64,000 nucleotides of DNA from Paenibacillus daejeonensis DSM 15491. GTDB taxonomy: Bacteria > Bacillota > Bacilli > Paenibacillales > Paenibacillaceae. Within the stretch, counting starts at the first letter, position 1; each line of letters starts with the position of its first letter. The DNA is taken from NCBI RefSeq assembly GCF_000378385.1, contig NZ_KB899661.1:322635-386634 (forward strand). Reading direction: 5' to 3'. Below the pieces are notes generated by a model. It was not told the origin of the DNA, did no database searches, and saw only the letters and a program-made list of their open reading frames with translations. A program made the position numbers and the translations under genes. Shown one piece after another: positions 51,085 to 60,462 of this stretch.

Positions 51085-53712
51085 ATGAAACGACAACACA
51101 AGGTAGACCAACGAATCAAAAGAAAGGTGTGGCATTTGTTTCTGACACTGACGATGCTGACGGGCATCGGCCTGTTTCCGGTCCAAGCCGTACAGGCGGC
51201 AACCACCGTCACAGCGATGAGCTATTTTTCGGCTAATGACGGTCCCGTCATCACCAAATCCGGGGTCGGACAGGCGAGCTACGGCTTCGTGATGCCGGTC
51301 TTCAACGGGGGCTCAGCCACCTGGAACGATGTATCCGGCGACGTAGGCGTTCGCGTCAAGGTCGGCAGCACCTGGACCGATATCGACAGCGCCAGCGGCT
51401 TCGTCTACAACCAAAACTGGGGACACTGGAACGACAGCGGCACCTATGGTTACTGGTTTACCCTCTCCTCCACCACCGAGATTCAACTCTACTCCAAAGC
51501 CAACAGCAACGTGAGCCTGGGCTACACGCTTGTCTTCCAGAATGTCAATCAGACCACCATTACCTCCATGACACCGACCCAAGGACCGCAGCTGACAGCA
51601 GGCTATACTGGCGGGGCCGGCTTCACGTATCCGACCTTTAACAACAACCCGGCTATTCCGTATGAAGCGGTGGCCAATGATCTGAAAGTGTATGTCAAGC
51701 CAGTCGCCAGCAGCACCTGGATCGACATTGACAACAATGCGGCCAGCGGCTGGATCTACGACAGCAACTTCGGCCAGTTCACCGAAGGCGGAGGCGGCTA
51801 CTGGTTCACGGTCACCGAGTCCATCAACGTCAAGCTCGAATCTAGAACCTCGTCCGCGAGCCTCATCTACACCATCACCTTCAACCAACCAGTACGCACC
51901 AATTACACCCTGACACCGTATGACGGCACGACCTACAGCGCTGACGCGAGCGGTGTCATTGGCCTCCCGCTGCCACGCATCGGCGGCAGTCCGGCAATCG
52001 GCAGCGACCTGGGCAATTTCGTCTATCAGATCAACATCGGCGGCCAGTGGGTCGATATGAGCAACTCGGCACAGAGCGGCTTCGTCTATGCCGGCAACGG
52101 CTATAACAATATGTCAGATGCGAATCAGTGGGGCTACTGGGCCGACTATATCTATGGCCTCTGGTTCCAGCCGATTCAGGAAAATATGCAGATCCGTATC
52201 GGCTATCCGGTGAACGGGCAGTCCGGCGGCAGTGTGGGCAGCAACTATGTCACGTACTCCTTCATCGGCAATCCCAACGCACCTCGTCCTGACGTGACGG
52301 ACCAGGGGGATGTCGAGATCGGAACGCCGACCAACCCGGCGATTGCAGGCTGGAACTTGATCTGGCAGGATGAATTCAGCGGCACCGCACTCGATCTGAA
52401 CAAATGGAATTACGAGACAGGCTACTATATCGGCAACGACCCTAATCTGTGGGGCTGGGGCAACGCGGAGATGCAGCATTATACGAACAGCACGCAGAAT
52501 GTCTTTGTGGCAGACGGCAAGCTGAATATCCGGGCGCTGAACGATTACCGTTCATTCCCGCAGGACCCGAACCGCTACGCCACCTACTCCTCTGGCAAAA
52601 TCAACACCAAAGACAATTTGTCCCTGCAATACGGCCGAGTGGACATTCGCGCCAAGCTCCCAACAGGTGATGGCATCTGGCCGGCGCTGTGGATGCTGCC
52701 GGAGGACTCGGCTTACGGCGCATGGGCAGCATCAGGCGAGATCGATATTATGGAAGCCAAGGGGCGTCTGCCCGGTACCGTCAGCGGCGCCATTCACTTC
52801 GGCGGCCAATGGCCGGTGAACCGGTACATTGCCGGGGAGTATCATTTCCCGCAGGGGCAGACCTTCGAGAGCGACTACCATGTGTACACGATGATCTGGG
52901 AAGAGGACAACATGAAGTGGTATGTGAACGGCGAGTTCTTCTTCAAGATAAGCCGTGAGCAGTGGTACTCCGTTGCAGCGCCGAACAATCCGAACGCACC
53001 GTTCGACCAGCCGTTCTACCTCATCATGAACCTGGCAGTGGGCGGACACTTCGACGGCGGTCGGACGCCGGATCCATCCGATATCCCTGCCACGATGCAG
53101 GTAGACTATGTGCGGGTGTACAAAGAAGGCAATGGCGGCGGGCAAAATCCTGGCACGAACGTGCCGGTGACCGGCGTCAGCGTAACCCCTGCGACGACGC
53201 AAGTCCAAGTCGGCCAGACGGCCCAGCTGAGCGCGAACGTGGCACCAGCCAATGCAACCAACAAGCAGGTCAGCTGGTCGGTCGCCAATAGCAGCATTGC
53301 TACAGTCAACGCGAGCGGCATAGTCACTGGTGTCGCTGCTGGCACTACAACCGTCACCGCGACGACCGCAGACGGCAACCGGACGGCGACCGCAACAATC
53401 ACCGTCGTCCCGCCACCGCCAACCACCGTCGTCATCGGCGACAGCGTGCGCGGCCTCAAGAAGACCGGCAACAACCTGCTCTTCTACGTCAACGGCGCGA
53501 CCTTTGCCGATCTGCATTACAAGATCAACGGCGGCGGTCAGCTCAATGTAGCGATGACCAATACGGGCGGCGGCAATTTCACCTATCCCGTCCAGGGTCT
53601 GCAGCAGGGGGACACGGTGGAGTACTTCTTCACCTACAACCCCGGGAATGGCGCACTGGACACCCCTTGGCAGACCTACGTGCACGGCGTGACGCAGGGC
53701 GTGCCGGAGTAG
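51085..53712 (+). CDS. Secreted multidomain GH16 beta-1,3-glucanase (laminarinase) with CBM56
   Basis: The extracellular laminarinase has 875 residues. The signal peptide ends near VQAVQA (about 39). Three N-terminal modules of about 100-130 residues (about 40-400) share WxDIDxxAxSG-type and YWFT-type segments and may bind glucan. The GH16 domain (about 420-685) carries GEIDIMEAKG near 551-560. A BIG2 Ig-like domain (about 692-775: VTGVSVTPATTQVQVGQTAQ) follows, and a C-terminal CBM56-like module (about 784-870: SVRGLKKTGNNLLFYVNGAT), a family that binds beta-1,3-glucan. AAAGGAGGG precedes the ATG. It starts 176 bases after the YesN-type gene and is probably controlled by it. Confidence 0.92.
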   Translation: MKRQHKVDQRIKRKVWHLFLTLTMLTGIGLFPVQAVQAATTVTAMSYFSANDGPVITKSGVGQASYGFVMPVFNGGSATWNDVSGDVGVRVKVGSTWTDIDSASGFVYNQNWGHWNDSGTYGYWFTLSSTTEIQLYSKANSNVSLGYTLVFQNVNQTTITSMTPTQGPQLTAGYTGGAGFTYPTFNNNPAIPYEAVANDLKVYVKPVASSTWIDIDNNAASGWIYDSNFGQFTEGGGGYWFTVTESINVKLESRTSSASLIYTITFNQPVRTNYTLTPYDGTTYSADASGVIGLPLPRIGGSPAIGSDLGNFVYQINIGGQWVDMSNSAQSGFVYAGNGYNNMSDANQWGYWADYIYGLWFQPIQENMQIRIGYPVNGQSGGSVGSNYVTYSFIGNPNAPRPDVTDQGDVEIGTPTNPAIAGWNLIWQDEFSGTALDLNKWNYETGYYIGNDPNLWGWGNAEMQHYTNSTQNVFVADGKLNIRALNDYRSFPQDPNRYATYSSGKINTKDNLSLQYGRVDIRAKLPTGDGIWPALWMLPEDSAYGAWAASGEIDIMEAKGRLPGTVSGAIHFGGQWPVNRYIAGEYHFPQGQTFESDYHVYTMIWEEDNMKWYVNGEFFFKISREQWYSVAAPNNPNAPFDQPFYLIMNLAVGGHFDGGRTPDPSDIPATMQVDYVRVYKEGNGGGQNPGTNVPVTGVSVTPATTQVQVGQTAQLSANVAPANATNKQVSWSVANSSIATVNASGIVTGVAAGTTTVTATTADGNRTATATITVVPPPPTTVVIGDSVRGLKKTGNNLLFYVNGATFADLHYKINGGGQLNVAMTNTGGGNFTYPVQGLQQGDTVEYFFTYNPGNGALDTPWQTYVHGVTQGVPE

Positions 53713-53723
53713 AAGCAAGACAC

Positions 53724-53768
53724 AAACAACCCCCCTCCAGGCCTTCTACGGCCCAGAGGGGGGTGTTT
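53724..53768. terminator. Bidirectional terminator, glucanase / arabinofuranosidase
   Basis: ACCCCCCTC (53729-53737) pairs with GAGGGGGGT (53756-53764), extended by AAAC/GTTT and an inner GGCC/GGCC stem. It separates two convergent genes. Confidence 0.85.
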
Positions 53769-53786
53769 CAGTTGCTCTGCCTCCCA

Positions 53787-55274
53787 CTACTCCAATACAA
53801 GCTCCGCCACACAACAGGCTGGCAGGGTGAGCATCACACTATTCTCGCTCACTTCGATGTCTGGCATCGTTTGGATGCTCACCTCTGGCGATTCCCCGAA
53901 CCGGTTATGGCTCGTCATGTCCCCGCCAACATACCGCACAGCAGCAGAAGAGAACGCTCTGCCGGCCAGCATGATCCGCACCTCGCGTGGCTCGTCCGCC
54001 GATAAGTTGACTACCGTCGCATGGACTTTACCATCTGCCCGCTCCGAGGCGCTGACATGCAGCGCAGGCACCTGGGCGTCCTCCGTCCCCGTCAGATCCT
54101 GTTGCACATAGCTCTCAATGCAGGTGGAATCCTGATGCCCTTTGAACAAGTCGAAGACGTGGTACGTCGGTGTCAGCAGCATCTGCTCCCCTTCGGTTAG
54201 GATGACCGATTGGAGCACATTGACCATCTGGGCCACGTTGGCCATCTGCAGCCGGTCACTATGTGTATTGAAGATATTAAGCGACACGGCGGCCACGATG
54301 GCATCTCGCATCGTATTCTGTTGGAACAGGAAGGCCGGGTTGGTGCCAGGCTCAGCCTGATGCCAAGCTCCCCATTCATCCATAATAATCGACACGCGGC
54401 CCTCCGGGTCGTGCTGATCCATGATGTGCTTGTGTCTGCGGATCAGCTCATCAATGTACAAGGCCCGGCGAAGTGTGCGGTAATAGCTGCCTTGGTCAAA
54501 TTCCGTAGCAGAGCCCTTTTTCTCCCACGGGTACTCCTCTGTCTTGTAATACGCTGGCATTGTGTAATAGTGCAGCGACAAGCCATCCATACGCTTCCCG
54601 GCCATCCGCATGAGCGTATCCGTCCACTCGTAGTCCGCCCCGTCAGCGCCGCAGGCTACCCGGTAGATTTTGCGATCCCCATAGTTGCGAATATAGGTCT
54701 CGAACTGCTTGTACACGTCCGCATAGAATTCAGGCCGCATGTGCCCGCCACAGGCCCAGTTCTCGTTGCCAATCCCTATAAACTCCACATCCCACGGCTC
54801 ATCACGGCCGTTCTGACGCCGCCAGTCCGCCATCGGAGATTCCCCGGCGAAGGTCATATACTCCACCCACTCACTTGCTTCTCGAGGCGTACCAGAGCCT
54901 ACATTGGCAGCGATATACGCGGAGCATCCGACCTGCTCACACAGATCCAGAAACTCATGCGTGCCAAAGGAGTTATCCTCTACCACGCCGCCCCAGCCTG
55001 CATTGACAATCCGCTTGCGATCGGGGCCTACGCCGTCTTTCCAATTGTAATATTCCGCAAAGCACCCGCCCGGCCAACGCAAGACAGGCACCCCGATCTG
55101 CTTGAGCGCCTCCACCACATCCGTTCGTATGCCGCGGACATTAGGAATCGGACTGTCTTCACCCACAAAAATCCCATTATAAATTCCGATTCCCAGATGC
55201 TCTGAGAAATGCCCATATACATTTTTATTGATTTTGGCGTATTTCCGACCTGCATTAAGCACTAATACAGCCAT
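53787..55274 (-). CDS. GH51 alpha-N-arabinofuranosidase
   Basis: This cytoplasmic exo-enzyme of 495 residues releases L-arabinose from arabino-oligosaccharides. The TIM-barrel opening is [20 protein letters not shown], the acid/base Glu lies in [11 protein letters not shown] near 171, and the nucleophile Glu in [11 protein letters not shown] near 297. The C-terminal beta domain ends [12 protein letters not shown]. There is no signal peptide. GGAGAGG stands before the ATG. A cre-like site upstream fits carbon catabolite repression. Its product would feed AraA, encoded at the right edge of the window. Confidence 0.93.
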   Translation of the reverse strand: MAVLVLNAGRKYAKINKNVYGHFSEHLGIGIYNGIFVGEDSPIPNVRGIRTDVVEALKQIGVPVLRWPGGCFAEYYNWKDGVGPDRKRIVNAGWGGVVEDNSFGTHEFLDLCEQVGCSAYIAANVGSGTPREASEWVEYMTFAGESPMADWRRQNGRDEPWDVEFIGIGNENWACGGHMRPEFYADVYKQFETYIRNYGDRKIYRVACGADGADYEWTDTLMRMAGKRMDGLSLHYYTMPAYYKTEEYPWEKKGSATEFDQGSYYRTLRRALYIDELIRRHKHIMDQHDPEGRVSIIMDEWGAWHQAEPGTNPAFLFQQNTMRDAIVAAVSLNIFNTHSDRLQMANVAQMVNVLQSVILTEGEQMLLTPTYHVFDLFKGHQDSTCIESYVQQDLTGTEDAQVPALHVSASERADGKVHATVVNLSADEPREVRIMLAGRAFSSAAVRYVGGDMTSHNRFGESPEVSIQTMPDIEVSENSVMLTLPACCVAELVLE

Positions 55275-55318
55275 ATCGATCCTCTCCCATCCCTTCGCTT
55301 AGACCATGCGATTAATTA

Positions 55319-55332
55319 TTATAGCGCTTTCA
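55319..55332 (-). promoter_or_regulatory. cre-like site upstream of the GH51 gene
   Basis: The minus strand reads TGAAAGCGCTATAA, matching the CcpA site consensus except for the penultimate base. It lies about 45 bases upstream of the start codon. Confidence 0.5.
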
Positions 55333-55469
55333 TTTTGAAATACCAGTCCTTTTTGGGGATGGTAAAGAAGTGATAAGGAAGTAGAAATCGGTTAAGTGGA
55401 ACGAGAACAAAATCATCCTGCGGATGATTCTAAGAGACTCATCCCCTTGCTCTAACGACCGACCAGCAG

Positions 55470-55530
55470 GTTGCCGAGCAAATAGAGGAACAAAGGTACG
55501 TTACAGCGGCCAATTAATTGGTTGGCGGAC
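55470..55530 (+). repeat. Single unit of the 51-bp repeat family
   Basis: GAGCAAATAGAGGAACAAAG then GTACGTTACAGCGG matches array D closely. The following CATCTTATCCACAACAT-AAATAGTTTCCTAATCAA resembles the bases after the unit at 20-62, so the two single copies share a longer flank and both abut terminators of minus-strand genes. The rest of 55275-55690 holds only a cre-like site and a short dyad (AATCATCC-TGC-GGATGATT at 55411). Confidence 0.7.
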
Positions 55531-55571
55531 ACATCTTATCCACAACATAAAAAAAATAGTTTCCTAATCAA

Positions 55572-55613
55572 TGAAAAAACCTACCCTTCAGCCGATTGGC
55601 TGAGAGGCAGGTT
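55572..55613 (-). terminator. Terminator of the PucR-linked operon
   Basis: TCAGCC (55588-55593) pairs with GGCTGA (55598-55603), extended by AACCT/AGGTT. The minus strand continues TTTTTTC. Confidence 0.85.
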
Positions 55614-55690
55614 CTTTGTGGAATGAAATTTGCGACGCCGCCAAAGGACGGTCTTAGCCATTTCACCTTGTTTAACCCCGGTTGGATTCT

Positions 55691-56077
55691 CTACTCGCCC
55701 CGCTTGGAGCCCACGTACGCCGTGGCCTCCATCTCGATCAAGAACGGGCCGAGACTGCTGGAGACCGTCATCCGGGCCGGGTACGGTTCCTTGATCATGG
55801 AGGCGTACACCTCATTGTACCCTGGTTGATCGTCCAGCGACGCCAAATGCGTGGTGATGCGCACGATATGATCCAGAGTCAATCCTGCCTCCTGCAGGAT
55901 CACCTCGATGTTGCGAATGCATTGAGCCGTCTGCTCGCGGATGCCCTCCAGCGGTTCCAGCGTTGCCGGGTTCACCCCGACCTGTCCCGCCACGTAGACC
56001 ATATCTCCCGCCTTGACGGCATGGGAGAACGGCAACGGGAATTTCGGCGCTTTATCTGATGTATAGATGGTGGTCAT
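55691..56077 (-). CDS. Rid-family protein lacking the RidA arginine
   Basis: This protein of 128 residues has the YjgF/YER057c/UK114 fold, normally a trimer with active sites between subunits. The segments AGDMVYVAGQVGVNPATLEP and GPFLIEMEATAYV are conserved. True RidA imine deaminases carry Arg in an ARLP motif before the last strand; here that place reads TVSSSLGPF with no Arg, so it belongs to another Rid subgroup and probably not to the imine deaminases. It overlaps the amidase stop by 1 base (TAATG) and ends the operon. It may help hydrolyse or tautomerise an intermediate of the amide compound handled here; that is inference. Confidence 0.82.
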   Translation of the reverse strand: MTTIYTSDKAPKFPLPFSHAVKAGDMVYVAGQVGVNPATLEPLEGIREQTAQCIRNIEVILQEAGLTLDHIVRITTHLASLDDQPGYNEVYASMIKEPYPARMTVSSSLGPFLIEMEATAYVGSKRGE

Positions 56078-57483
56078 TAGAGCTCCTCCTTCATATGTAG
56101 GCTCTCCGACTCATGAAGAATCGGAGCGGTCTTCAGATGCCATGACGTCGCCTCTTGGTAGCGGTGCCCCAGCGCCAGCAGCGTCTCCTCGCCAAGGTGA
56201 GGTCCCGCCAGCTGTACGCCGATCGGCAGTCCCGTCTCTCCGTCCATCCCCGCAGGGACCGTCATGGAGGGCAAGCCGGTGTTGGTGAACGGCCCGTTGA
56301 ACATCGGATTACCCGTCTTGTAGCCCTCCAAAGGCAGTGTAGGCGTTGCCGGCGTAAGCAAGGCATCCACCTCGCCGAACAGCTCCATCATCCCGCGCCG
56401 GAACACCGTCCGCACGCGCTGGGCGCGCAAGTAGTCCGCCGCACTGAGCTCCAGCCCCAGCTCCAGCTGCTCGCGCATCGCCGGGCCGTAACGCTCCGGC
56501 TTCTCGCGGTAGCTATCCATATGATAAGCGGCGCCTTCCGCACGCATCGTCATTTTGTGGGCGGCCACCGCTTCGTCAATGCAAGCCGGCAGCTTGATGG
56601 CCTTGAACCGCACCCCCAGCGCTCGCAGCACGCCTTCCGCCTCCGCTGCCGCCTGGCCGATGGACGCGGTCTCGGGCCGGAAAAAGCCATCGGGATCGGG
56701 CAAGCCAATCACCATATCCTTCACTTCCCTGCGCATCGCAGAGGTGAATGACGGCGACGTGCCTGCTAACGTCGAGGGATCCCGATCATCCGCGCCCGTC
56801 AGCACCTCCAGCACCATCGCGTTATCCTCCGCAGTCCGAGTGAACGCGCCGATATGATCCAGCGTCCAGCTGGCGGTGAACACGCCGTATCGGCTGACCC
56901 TGCCGAACGTGGGCTTCATGCAGGTGAGTCCGTTGTATGCGGCAGGCCGGATCAGCGAGCCGAACGTCTGCGTGCCCAGCGTGAAGAGCGCCATGCCCGC
57001 CGCTACCGCGGCCGCGGACCCCGAGCTGGAGCCGCCGGGGGTGTGCGACAGCAGCCAAGGATTGCGCGTCGGCGGCTCGCCGCCTTGGTACGCGTATTCC
57101 GTCGTTGTGGTTTTGCCCAGCAGGATCGCCCCGGCCCGCTTCAGCCGCTCGACGACAGCCGCGTCGTAATCCGGCACATAATCACCGTTCACCTGGGAGC
57201 CGCCCGAGGTGCGCATGCCCGCCGTGCAGATGATATCCTTCACGCCGAACGGAATGCCGTGCAAGGGGCTCAGCCCTCCGCCCTTCATCTGCAGCCGCTC
57301 GGCTTCCTTCGCCGCGTGCAGCGCGCCTTCGGCATCTACTGTCACCCAGGCTTGGACTCGCGGCTCCAGCGACTCGATCCGTCGCAGGCAATCCATCGTC
57401 AGCTCTACGGGTGACAGCCGTCTGGCGGCGATCAGCCTGCCCGCCTCGGCAATCGTCAGCACTTGTCCCGAGATCGCAATCAT
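56077..57483 (-). CDS. Amidase-signature hydrolase (AtzE/GatA-like)
   Basis: This Ser-cisSer-Lys amidase of 468 residues has the triad Lys82 in GVKDIIC, the cis-Ser in TPGGSSSGSAAAVAAG (about 148-163) and the nucleophile Ser176 in GTQTFGSLIRPA. The usual GTDTGGS is changed to GTQTFGS, which alters the oxyanion loop and suggests a specialised substrate. ATG at 57483 overlaps the preceding small gene by 4 bases. Its partner appears to be that GatC/AtzG-like small protein. Context (importer, PucR, Rid protein) points to breakdown of an imported nitrogen compound with an amide bond. The substrate is unknown. Confidence 0.88.
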   Translation of the reverse strand: MIAISGQVLTIAEAGRLIAARRLSPVELTMDCLRRIESLEPRVQAWVTVDAEGALHAAKEAERLQMKGGGLSPLHGIPFGVKDIICTAGMRTSGGSQVNGDYVPDYDAAVVERLKRAGAILLGKTTTTEYAYQGGEPPTRNPWLLSHTPGGSSSGSAAAVAAGMALFTLGTQTFGSLIRPAAYNGLTCMKPTFGRVSRYGVFTASWTLDHIGAFTRTAEDNAMVLEVLTGADDRDPSTLAGTSPSFTSAMRREVKDMVIGLPDPDGFFRPETASIGQAAAEAEGVLRALGVRFKAIKLPACIDEAVAAHKMTMRAEGAAYHMDSYREKPERYGPAMREQLELGLELSAADYLRAQRVRTVFRRGMMELFGEVDALLTPATPTLPLEGYKTGNPMFNGPFTNTGLPSMTVPAGMDGETGLPIGVQLAGPHLGEETLLALGHRYQEATSWHLKTAPILHESESLHMKEEL

Positions 57484-57665
57484 AGCTTCGCCTCCTCACC
57501 GGTCGCGGCATTGGGAGCTACGTGATCGGATAGAGGGAACGCCCGGAGCAAGCGCAGCTCCCTCTCGTAAGCCGTACGCTCCTCCTTCGTCACGGGTCCG
57601 CCTTGGTATTTCTCCCTCTCTAGCGCCAGGAATTGCTCGTAGTTCATCTTAGGTTCCGTCGTCAT
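57480..57665 (-). CDS. Small protein, possible AtzG/GatC-like amidase subunit
   Basis: The 61-residue protein (MTTEPKMNYEQFLALEREKY at the start) ends with ERELRLLRAFPLSDHVAPNA. The run leucine-rich helix, then (E/A)FPL, acidic residue and P recalls the DUF4089/AtzG and GatC small subunits, which wrap around and stabilise amidase-signature enzymes. It overlaps the amidase start by 4 bases, as expected for a subunit made in equal amounts. AAAGGAG precedes the ATG. The family match is by eye and weak; a free-standing small protein of other function is possible. Confidence 0.55.
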   Translation of the reverse strand: MTTEPKMNYEQFLALEREKYQGGPVTKEERTAYERELRLLRAFPLSDHVAPNAATGEEAKL

Positions 57666-57686
57666 GGCGCCGTCGCTCCTTTCTGG

Positions 57687-58727
57687 TTAGGGCATGAAGC
57701 TCGCGTCCACCATGTCGGTGTAAGACACGTCTTTGTCCAAATTGCCGATGAATCGTTGCATATCTATCGCTGCCTGGAACGCCGTCTCCGTCAAGGTGCC
57801 ATCCTGAGGGTACACGTTGCTGTCGATCATGCGTTGCACCGCGTTCTCTACAACCTCGGCCTCCAGGTTCGGGAATTCCTTCTTCGCAATCTCCTTCGTG
57901 CCCTCTGGATCTTCGTGAATGTAATCCAGCGCGGCCTCCAGCGACTTCACCATGCGGCGCACGAGATCTGGCTGTTCCTGGATCACTTTGTCCGATGTGT
58001 TCAGCGTGGCGAAGGCGAAATCCGGGTAGTCCTTCGTAAAGTCATAGACGATTTCCAGCCCTTGCACCAGGCCTTGGTCCAGCTGCGGCTCATACACAAC
58101 GGCGATATCCGCCTTGCCTGCCATCAGCGTGCCAAGCTCCGACCCGTTCTGCACCTCCGTAATCGTCACGTCATTGTTCAGATCGATGCCGTTATCCGCG
58201 AACAGCTTGCGCAGCAGACTGTTGGAGCTGGTCGGGGCGATGCCCGTCACGATCGTCTTGCCCACAAAATCCTGCGGCGTCGAGATGGTTGTCCCCTCAT
58301 GCGCCACCGCCCATACTGAAGCGCTGCCGGACAGGATGCTGATGGACTTCGCCTCGCCGCCCTTCGCCTTAGCGAAGGAGACATGCTCTGGTCCGTGGAA
58401 GGAGAACGTCGACTCGCCGGAGAGGACGGATGCCAGTGCAGCCGGGCCGCTACCCGCTGCCGTAATGGTCGATACCTCAATGTTGTTCTCTTCGAGGAAG
58501 CCTTGGTCCTTGGCCACATACAGTGGCAAATACAACAGATTATGATATACCTCCGCAACCGCGATTACATCGGTTTGAACCTGCGGCGTTTCCGTCGTCC
58601 CTGTATTTCCACCATTCGCGCCCTGCGTCGTTCCCGAACCGCCAGCATTACCGCATGCCGCCAACACCAGCGAACCGATCAACGCAACACCTGTCATTTT
58701 CACAGCTTGGCTCCATCTCATCCTCAT
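57687..58727 (-). CDS. NMT1/SsuA-type substrate-binding lipoprotein
   Basis: This 346-residue binding protein has lipobox LAAC (ALIGSLVLAACGN) and a Gly/Thr/Asn-rich spacer. The family pattern of nitrate/sulfonate/pyrimidine binders is VYHNLLYLPLYVAKDQGFLE, then ITAAGSGPAALASVLSGEST. The segment FHGPEHVSFAKAKGGE may line the pocket. Substrates in this family include sulfonates, taurine and thiamine pyrimidine; none can be fixed here. Two ATGs (58727 and 58721) are equally plausible starts. Confidence 0.87.
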   Translation of the reverse strand: MRMRWSQAVKMTGVALIGSLVLAACGNAGGSGTTQGANGGNTGTTETPQVQTDVIAVAEVYHNLLYLPLYVAKDQGFLEENNIEVSTITAAGSGPAALASVLSGESTFSFHGPEHVSFAKAKGGEAKSISILSGSASVWAVAHEGTTISTPQDFVGKTIVTGIAPTSSNSLLRKLFADNGIDLNNDVTITEVQNGSELGTLMAGKADIAVVYEPQLDQGLVQGLEIVYDFTKDYPDFAFATLNTSDKVIQEQPDLVRRMVKSLEAALDYIHEDPEGTKEIAKKEFPNLEAEVVENAVQRMIDSNVYPQDGTLTETAFQAAIDMQRFIGNLDKDVSYTDMVDASFMP

Positions 58728-58761
58728 CCACTCCCACTCTCTATAGTTGACTTCTAATCGA

Positions 58762-59643
58762 TTATACCGATGGACTCTTCGAGCTCTTGCCTTCGCTCCA
58801 CGGCAGCAGACGCGACTCCAGCATGCTCACGCCAGCGTACAGCACCGCCGCGACGATCATGAGCGTGAAGACCCCCACCCACACGGCGGGCAGATTAAAC
58901 AGATTGCCTTCCACGAAGATCATATGCCCAAGCCCCTTATCCGAGGAGATGAACTCCCCGCCCACCACCGACACCAGCGCCAGGCCGATGTTGATGCGGA
59001 ACGCCGAGATGATCCACGGCAGCGACGACGGCACGATAATTTTGGAGAAAATCTGCATCTTGCTAGCACCGAAGGACTTCATTAGATTCACCTGCGAATC
59101 GTCGATCTGGTGCGTCGCCTGATAAGCCGAGAGCAGCGCAACGATGAACGTAGACACAGCCGCGAGCACAATCTTGGAGAAAATACCGGAGCCGAACCAG
59201 ATAATGATCATCGGCGCCAGCGCAATCTTGGGCACTCCGTTCAGCGCAACAACGAAAGGATCGATGATGCGGGATACCGTTCTGGAAAACCAGAGCAGCA
59301 AGCCTGCAAGCGAGCCGATCGCACTGCCAATTCCGAAACCTGTGACCGTCGCCCGTACCGTTGCGTAAGCATCCTCCATCAGCTGACCAGACGAAATCAT
59401 GGATACCGCCATCTTGGCGATCGCGCTTGGTGAACCCAGCAGGAAGGCATTGATGGCACCGCCGCGCACCAGCGCTTCCCAGATTCCGAGGACTGCGCCG
59501 ATAATCGCCAGCCGCCAGAACACGACCATCAACCAAGCTTTGACGGCGGCCGCTTGCCGCTTGCGGACGAATTCGCTTTTTCCCTTTGCCGCCACATGCG
59601 CCGAAGCGACGCTGGTGTTGCCTGTTGTCGTCGTATTCGCCAT
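58762..59643 (-). CDS. ABC importer permease (SsuC/TauC type)
   Basis: This membrane subunit of 293 residues has an extended polar N-terminus and five or six helices (LMVVFWRLAIIGAVLGIWEA near 35-55). The EAA loop is VNLMKSFGASKMQIFSKIIV near 183-203. Its ATG overlaps the ATPase stop by 1 base (TAATG) with GGGGAGGG just before. It forms the importer with the ATPase and the binding protein encoded on either side. Confidence 0.9.
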   Translation of the reverse strand: MANTTTTGNTSVASAHVAAKGKSEFVRKRQAAAVKAWLMVVFWRLAIIGAVLGIWEALVRGGAINAFLLGSPSAIAKMAVSMISSGQLMEDAYATVRATVTGFGIGSAIGSLAGLLLWFSRTVSRIIDPFVVALNGVPKIALAPMIIIWFGSGIFSKIVLAAVSTFIVALLSAYQATHQIDDSQVNLMKSFGASKMQIFSKIIVPSSLPWIISAFRINIGLALVSVVGGEFISSDKGLGHMIFVEGNLFNLPAVWVGVFTLMIVAAVLYAGVSMLESRLLPWSEGKSSKSPSV

Positions 59644-60431
59644 TAGCCTACCCTCCCCATCTGAATATCAAGCTCTGACCATATGTCTTCAAAAAATCCT
59701 TTGAATCTCACATCGCTTCGCGCCTTCATCGCCGATCCGTAGTGAGCGGACAAGCCGATATCGTACGTTTTCTTCACGTAGGTGGGACGCTTGCTCATGA
59801 CGAAGATCCGATCGGAGACGGATATCGCTTCTTCGATATCATGCGTGATGAGCACACCCGTCTTGCCTTCGTCACGCAGAATGGACAGGATCTCGTCCTC
59901 CAGCACCAGACGCGTCTGGTAGTCCAGCGCCGAGAACGGTTCGTCCAGCAGGATAATATCCGGCTGTGTCACCAGGGTGCGAATGAGGGCCACCCGCTGT
60001 CTCATGCCGCCGGATAACGTGGAGGGATAAGCTCCCGCGAACGCCTCCAGATGGTAGCGCTCCAGGTAACTCATCGCGATGTCGCGCCGCTCTTTTTTGC
60101 CGATGCCCTTCACCTCGAGCCCCAGCATGACGTTGTCCAGAATGGACCGCCATGGGAGCAGCAAATCCCGCTGCATCATGTACCCAACGTGGCCGGTTGA
60201 TTGCTTAATGTCCGCGCCTCCTACGGTAATGCTTCCCGACGTAGGCTGGAGCAGCCCCGCGATAATATTGAAAATCGTACTCTTGCCGCAGCCGCTCGGC
60301 CCGACAATACTGACGAATTCACGTTCCTGGATGTCCATTGTAATGTCGTTCAGCACGGCGATCTCCTGTCCTTCGGCATTGACGAACGACTTGGTCACAT
60401 TCGATACGCTGATTGCACTTGTTGTCAACAT
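59643..60431 (-). CDS. ABC importer ATPase (SsuB/TauB type)
   Basis: This ATPase of 262 residues has Walker A GPSGCGKST (44-52), signature TLSGGMRQRVALIRTLVTQP near 138, Walker B DIILLDEPFSALD and the Q-loop YMMQRDLLLPWRS that is typical of the nitrate/sulfonate/taurine group. ATG at 60431 follows GGAAGGGG; a TTG two codons upstream is less likely. It is the first importer gene after pucR, and a palindromic cluster shared with the pucR promoter stands 32-59 bases ahead of it. Confidence 0.92.
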   Translation of the reverse strand: MLTTSAISVSNVTKSFVNAEGQEIAVLNDITMDIQEREFVSIVGPSGCGKSTIFNIIAGLLQPTSGSITVGGADIKQSTGHVGYMMQRDLLLPWRSILDNVMLGLEVKGIGKKERRDIAMSYLERYHLEAFAGAYPSTLSGGMRQRVALIRTLVTQPDIILLDEPFSALDYQTRLVLEDEILSILRDEGKTGVLITHDIEEAISVSDRIFVMSKRPTYVKKTYDIGLSAHYGSAMKARSDVRFKGFFEDIWSELDIQMGRVG

Positions 60432-60462
60432 CCCCAACCCCTTCCCTTTTCCGCTACCGTTG

